A stretch of 5,805 bases of DNA from an uncultured Microcoleaceae cyanobacterium (GTDB taxonomy: Bacteria > Cyanobacteriota > Cyanobacteriia > Cyanobacteriales > Microcoleaceae). Of the stretch, positions 5,011 to 5,805 are shown one piece after another (the first letter of the stretch is position 1; each line of letters opens with the position of its first letter). Location of the stretch: the NCBI GenBank assembly GCA_938083405.1, contig CALKCV010000328.1, positions 1 to 5,805 on the forward strand, given 5' to 3'. The notes beneath the pieces were generated by a model. That model was not told the DNA's origin. It worked only from the letters and a program-made list of their open reading frames with translations, and ran no database searches. Both the position numbers and the translations under genes were made by a program.

Positions 5011-5559
5011 ATGAGTTTAGTCGCAGGTAAAATAGTAGAGCCCTACGCCAAGGCATTTATGTCTGTCGCTCAGTCTAACGATCTAACAGAACAGTTTGGA
5101 ACTGAGATCCGTTCTTTGTTAGAACTGATGAAAAATTCCCCGGAACTGGCAGAGTTTGTGGGAAATCCTACTATAGACCGAGAAAATAAAAAAGCCGTAC
5201 TAAGCCGGGTATTAGGGGAGGAAGTTAACCCCTATATGCGGAATTTTTTAATGCTGCTGGTGGATAAAGGCAGGATCGTTTTTTTAGAAGACATTGGCAA
5301 AGAATACTTAGCCCAATTACGCAAGCTAAATCAAACGGTTTTGGCAGAAGTGACCTCGGCGGTAGAGCTGACGGAAGACCAGATGTCAACAGTCCGCGAT
5401 AAGGTAAAAGCAATAACTGGGGCGCGGTCCGTGGAAATCGAATCCACGATAGATCGCGATTTACTAGGCGGCGTGATTATTAAGACAGGCTCTCAGATAC
5501 TCGACGCTAGCTTGCGAGGACAGCTGCGTCGCATTGGCATCAGCCTCAATGCTCGGTAA
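5011..5559 (+). CDS. atpH: F0F1 ATP synthase subunit delta
   Basis: This 182-residue soluble subunit (OSCP in mitochondria) clamps the b/b' stalk to the top of the alpha-beta hexamer. The N-terminal six-helix domain (about 1-105) opens with EPYAKAFMSVAQ (10-21) and includes ELAEFVGNPTIDRENKKAVL (45-64). The C-terminal domain contains the family signature GGVIIKTGSQILDASLRGQL (153-172) and ends RRIGISLNAR. The length matches the family. It is separated from atpF by only 2 nt and shares its ribosome binding site region, so the two are probably translated together. It is followed by a 114-bp repeat-bearing spacer before atpA. Called atpD in some cyanobacterial annotations. No missing conserved blocks are seen. 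Confidence 0.97.
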   Translation: MSLVAGKIVEPYAKAFMSVAQSNDLTEQFGTEIRSLLELMKNSPELAEFVGNPTIDRENKKAVLSRVLGEEVNPYMRNFLMLLVDKGRIVFLEDIGKEYLAQLRKLNQTVLAEVTSAVELTEDQMSTVRDKVKAITGARSVEIESTIDRDLLGGVIIKTGSQILDASLRGQLRRIGISLNAR

Positions 5560-5600
5560 TGGTTAATAAGTAATGGGCAATGGGAAATTACCGTTTTCCC

Positions 5601-5630
5601 GTTTTCCCAATTACCGTTTTCCCAATTACC
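5601..5630 (-). repeat. 30-nt repeat element, inverted copy 2 (atpH-atpA spacer)
   Basis: Two overlapping copies of CGTTTTCCCAATTACC (5600-5615 and 5615-5630) form a 15-nt tandem repeat, preceded by a partial unit, CGTTTTCCC (5592-5600), and by a related GGGCAATGGGAAA in the other orientation (5575-5587). GGGAAA (5582-5587) and TTTCCC (5595-5600) can form a local hairpin. On the minus strand the 30 nt match 3414-3443 at 27 positions. The spacer (5560-5673) is otherwise AT-rich and has no terminator with a U-run. Confidence 0.8.
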
Positions 5631-5673
5631 AATTAATACCAAGCAAAAAAGTAGTTGACAAAAGATAAAAAAC

Positions 5674-5805
5674 ATGGTAGCAATCCGACCTGACGAAATC
5701 AGCAGCATCATTCGAGATCAAATACAACAATACGACGAGCAGGTAAAAGTATCTAACGTCGGTACTGTCCTCCAAGTGGGTGATGGCATTGCCCGTATCT
5801 ACGGT
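5674..5805 (+). CDS. atpA: F0F1 ATP synthase subunit alpha, N-terminal fragment
   Basis: Forty-four codons are visible before the window ends. The sequence begins MVAIRPDEISSIIRDQIQQY, then QVKVSNVGTVLQVGDGIARI (23-42) and YG. This is the classic N-terminus of subunit alpha: the delta-contacting helix followed by the beta-barrel domain. Alpha forms the non-catalytic nucleotide-binding half of the F1 hexamer; its P-loop lies beyond the window. The start has no clear Shine-Dalgarno sequence. A consensus TTGACA (5655-5660) lies upstream, but no -10 hexamer follows at proper spacing, so atpA is best taken as part of the upstream transcript. Confidence 0.97.
   Translation, partial: MVAIRPDEISSIIRDQIQQYDEQVKVSNVGTVLQVGDGIARIYG

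Noticed and set aside
5575..5640. CRISPR-like array in the atpH-atpA spacer
   Set aside because: The units are 15 nt and directly tandem with no unique spacers, so this is simple repeat expansion.
3411..5640. Composite transposon bounded by the inverted 30-nt elements
   Set aside because: The enclosed DNA is the ordinary core of the ATP synthase operon in its standard order. No transposase or target duplication is seen.
5655..5683. Internal promoter for atpA based on a perfect TTGACA at 5655-5660
   Set aside because: No -10-like hexamer lies at 16-18 nt; the expected position falls in the first atpA codons and reads TAGCAA. The nearer GATAAA is only 3 nt away.

Overview
The window comes from a phycobilisome-containing cyanobacterium. 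Three things show this: the N-terminal part of the phycobilisome core-membrane linker gene apcE (minus strand, left edge), the cyanobacterial/plastid ATP synthase gene order with two different b-type subunits (b' and b), and three copies of the cyanobacterial HIP1 octamer GCGATCGC. The spacers carry short GGGAAA/TTTCCC, GGATTTT and GCAAAAGG-type repeats. From memory of such genomes these suggest a filamentous lineage (Oscillatoriales/Nostocales-like), but that is inference and I cannot name a species.

Layout: 1-361 (minus) is the start of apcE, truncated by the window edge. 362-713 is a divergent intergenic region holding an imperfect inverted repeat in the apcE leader and a perfect 18-bp dyad that overlaps a weak promoter-like sequence facing right. 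714-1928 is a class I SAM-dependent methyltransferase of unknown substrate. 1929-2093 holds a C-rich 16-bp tandem duplication and a candidate extended -10 promoter for the atp cluster. 2094-5805 is the ATP synthase operon: atpI (atp1, assembly factor), atpB (subunit a), atpE (subunit c), atpG (subunit b', also called atpF2), atpF (subunit b), atpH (delta) and the first 44 codons of atpA (alpha). Gamma (atpC) normally follows atpA, and beta/epsilon normally lie at another locus; neither is visible here.

How the genes work together: subunits a and c form the proton channel and rotor ring of F0. The b/b' heterodimer is the peripheral stalk, delta joins the stalk to the top of F1, alpha belongs to the catalytic hexamer, and AtpI assists c-ring assembly. 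ApcE anchors phycobilisomes to thylakoids, so the light-harvesting and ATP-making genes are near neighbours, with the methyltransferase between them.

All coding genes look intact and conventional, and I see no undescribed multi-gene system. The unusual material is in the spacers: a 30-nt element upstream of atpE and its near-exact inverted copy (27/30) upstream of atpA; two stem-loops flanking atpE, whose product is needed in large excess; a small hairpin that would hide the atpB Shine-Dalgarno sequence; and a duplicated GTG start for atpI.
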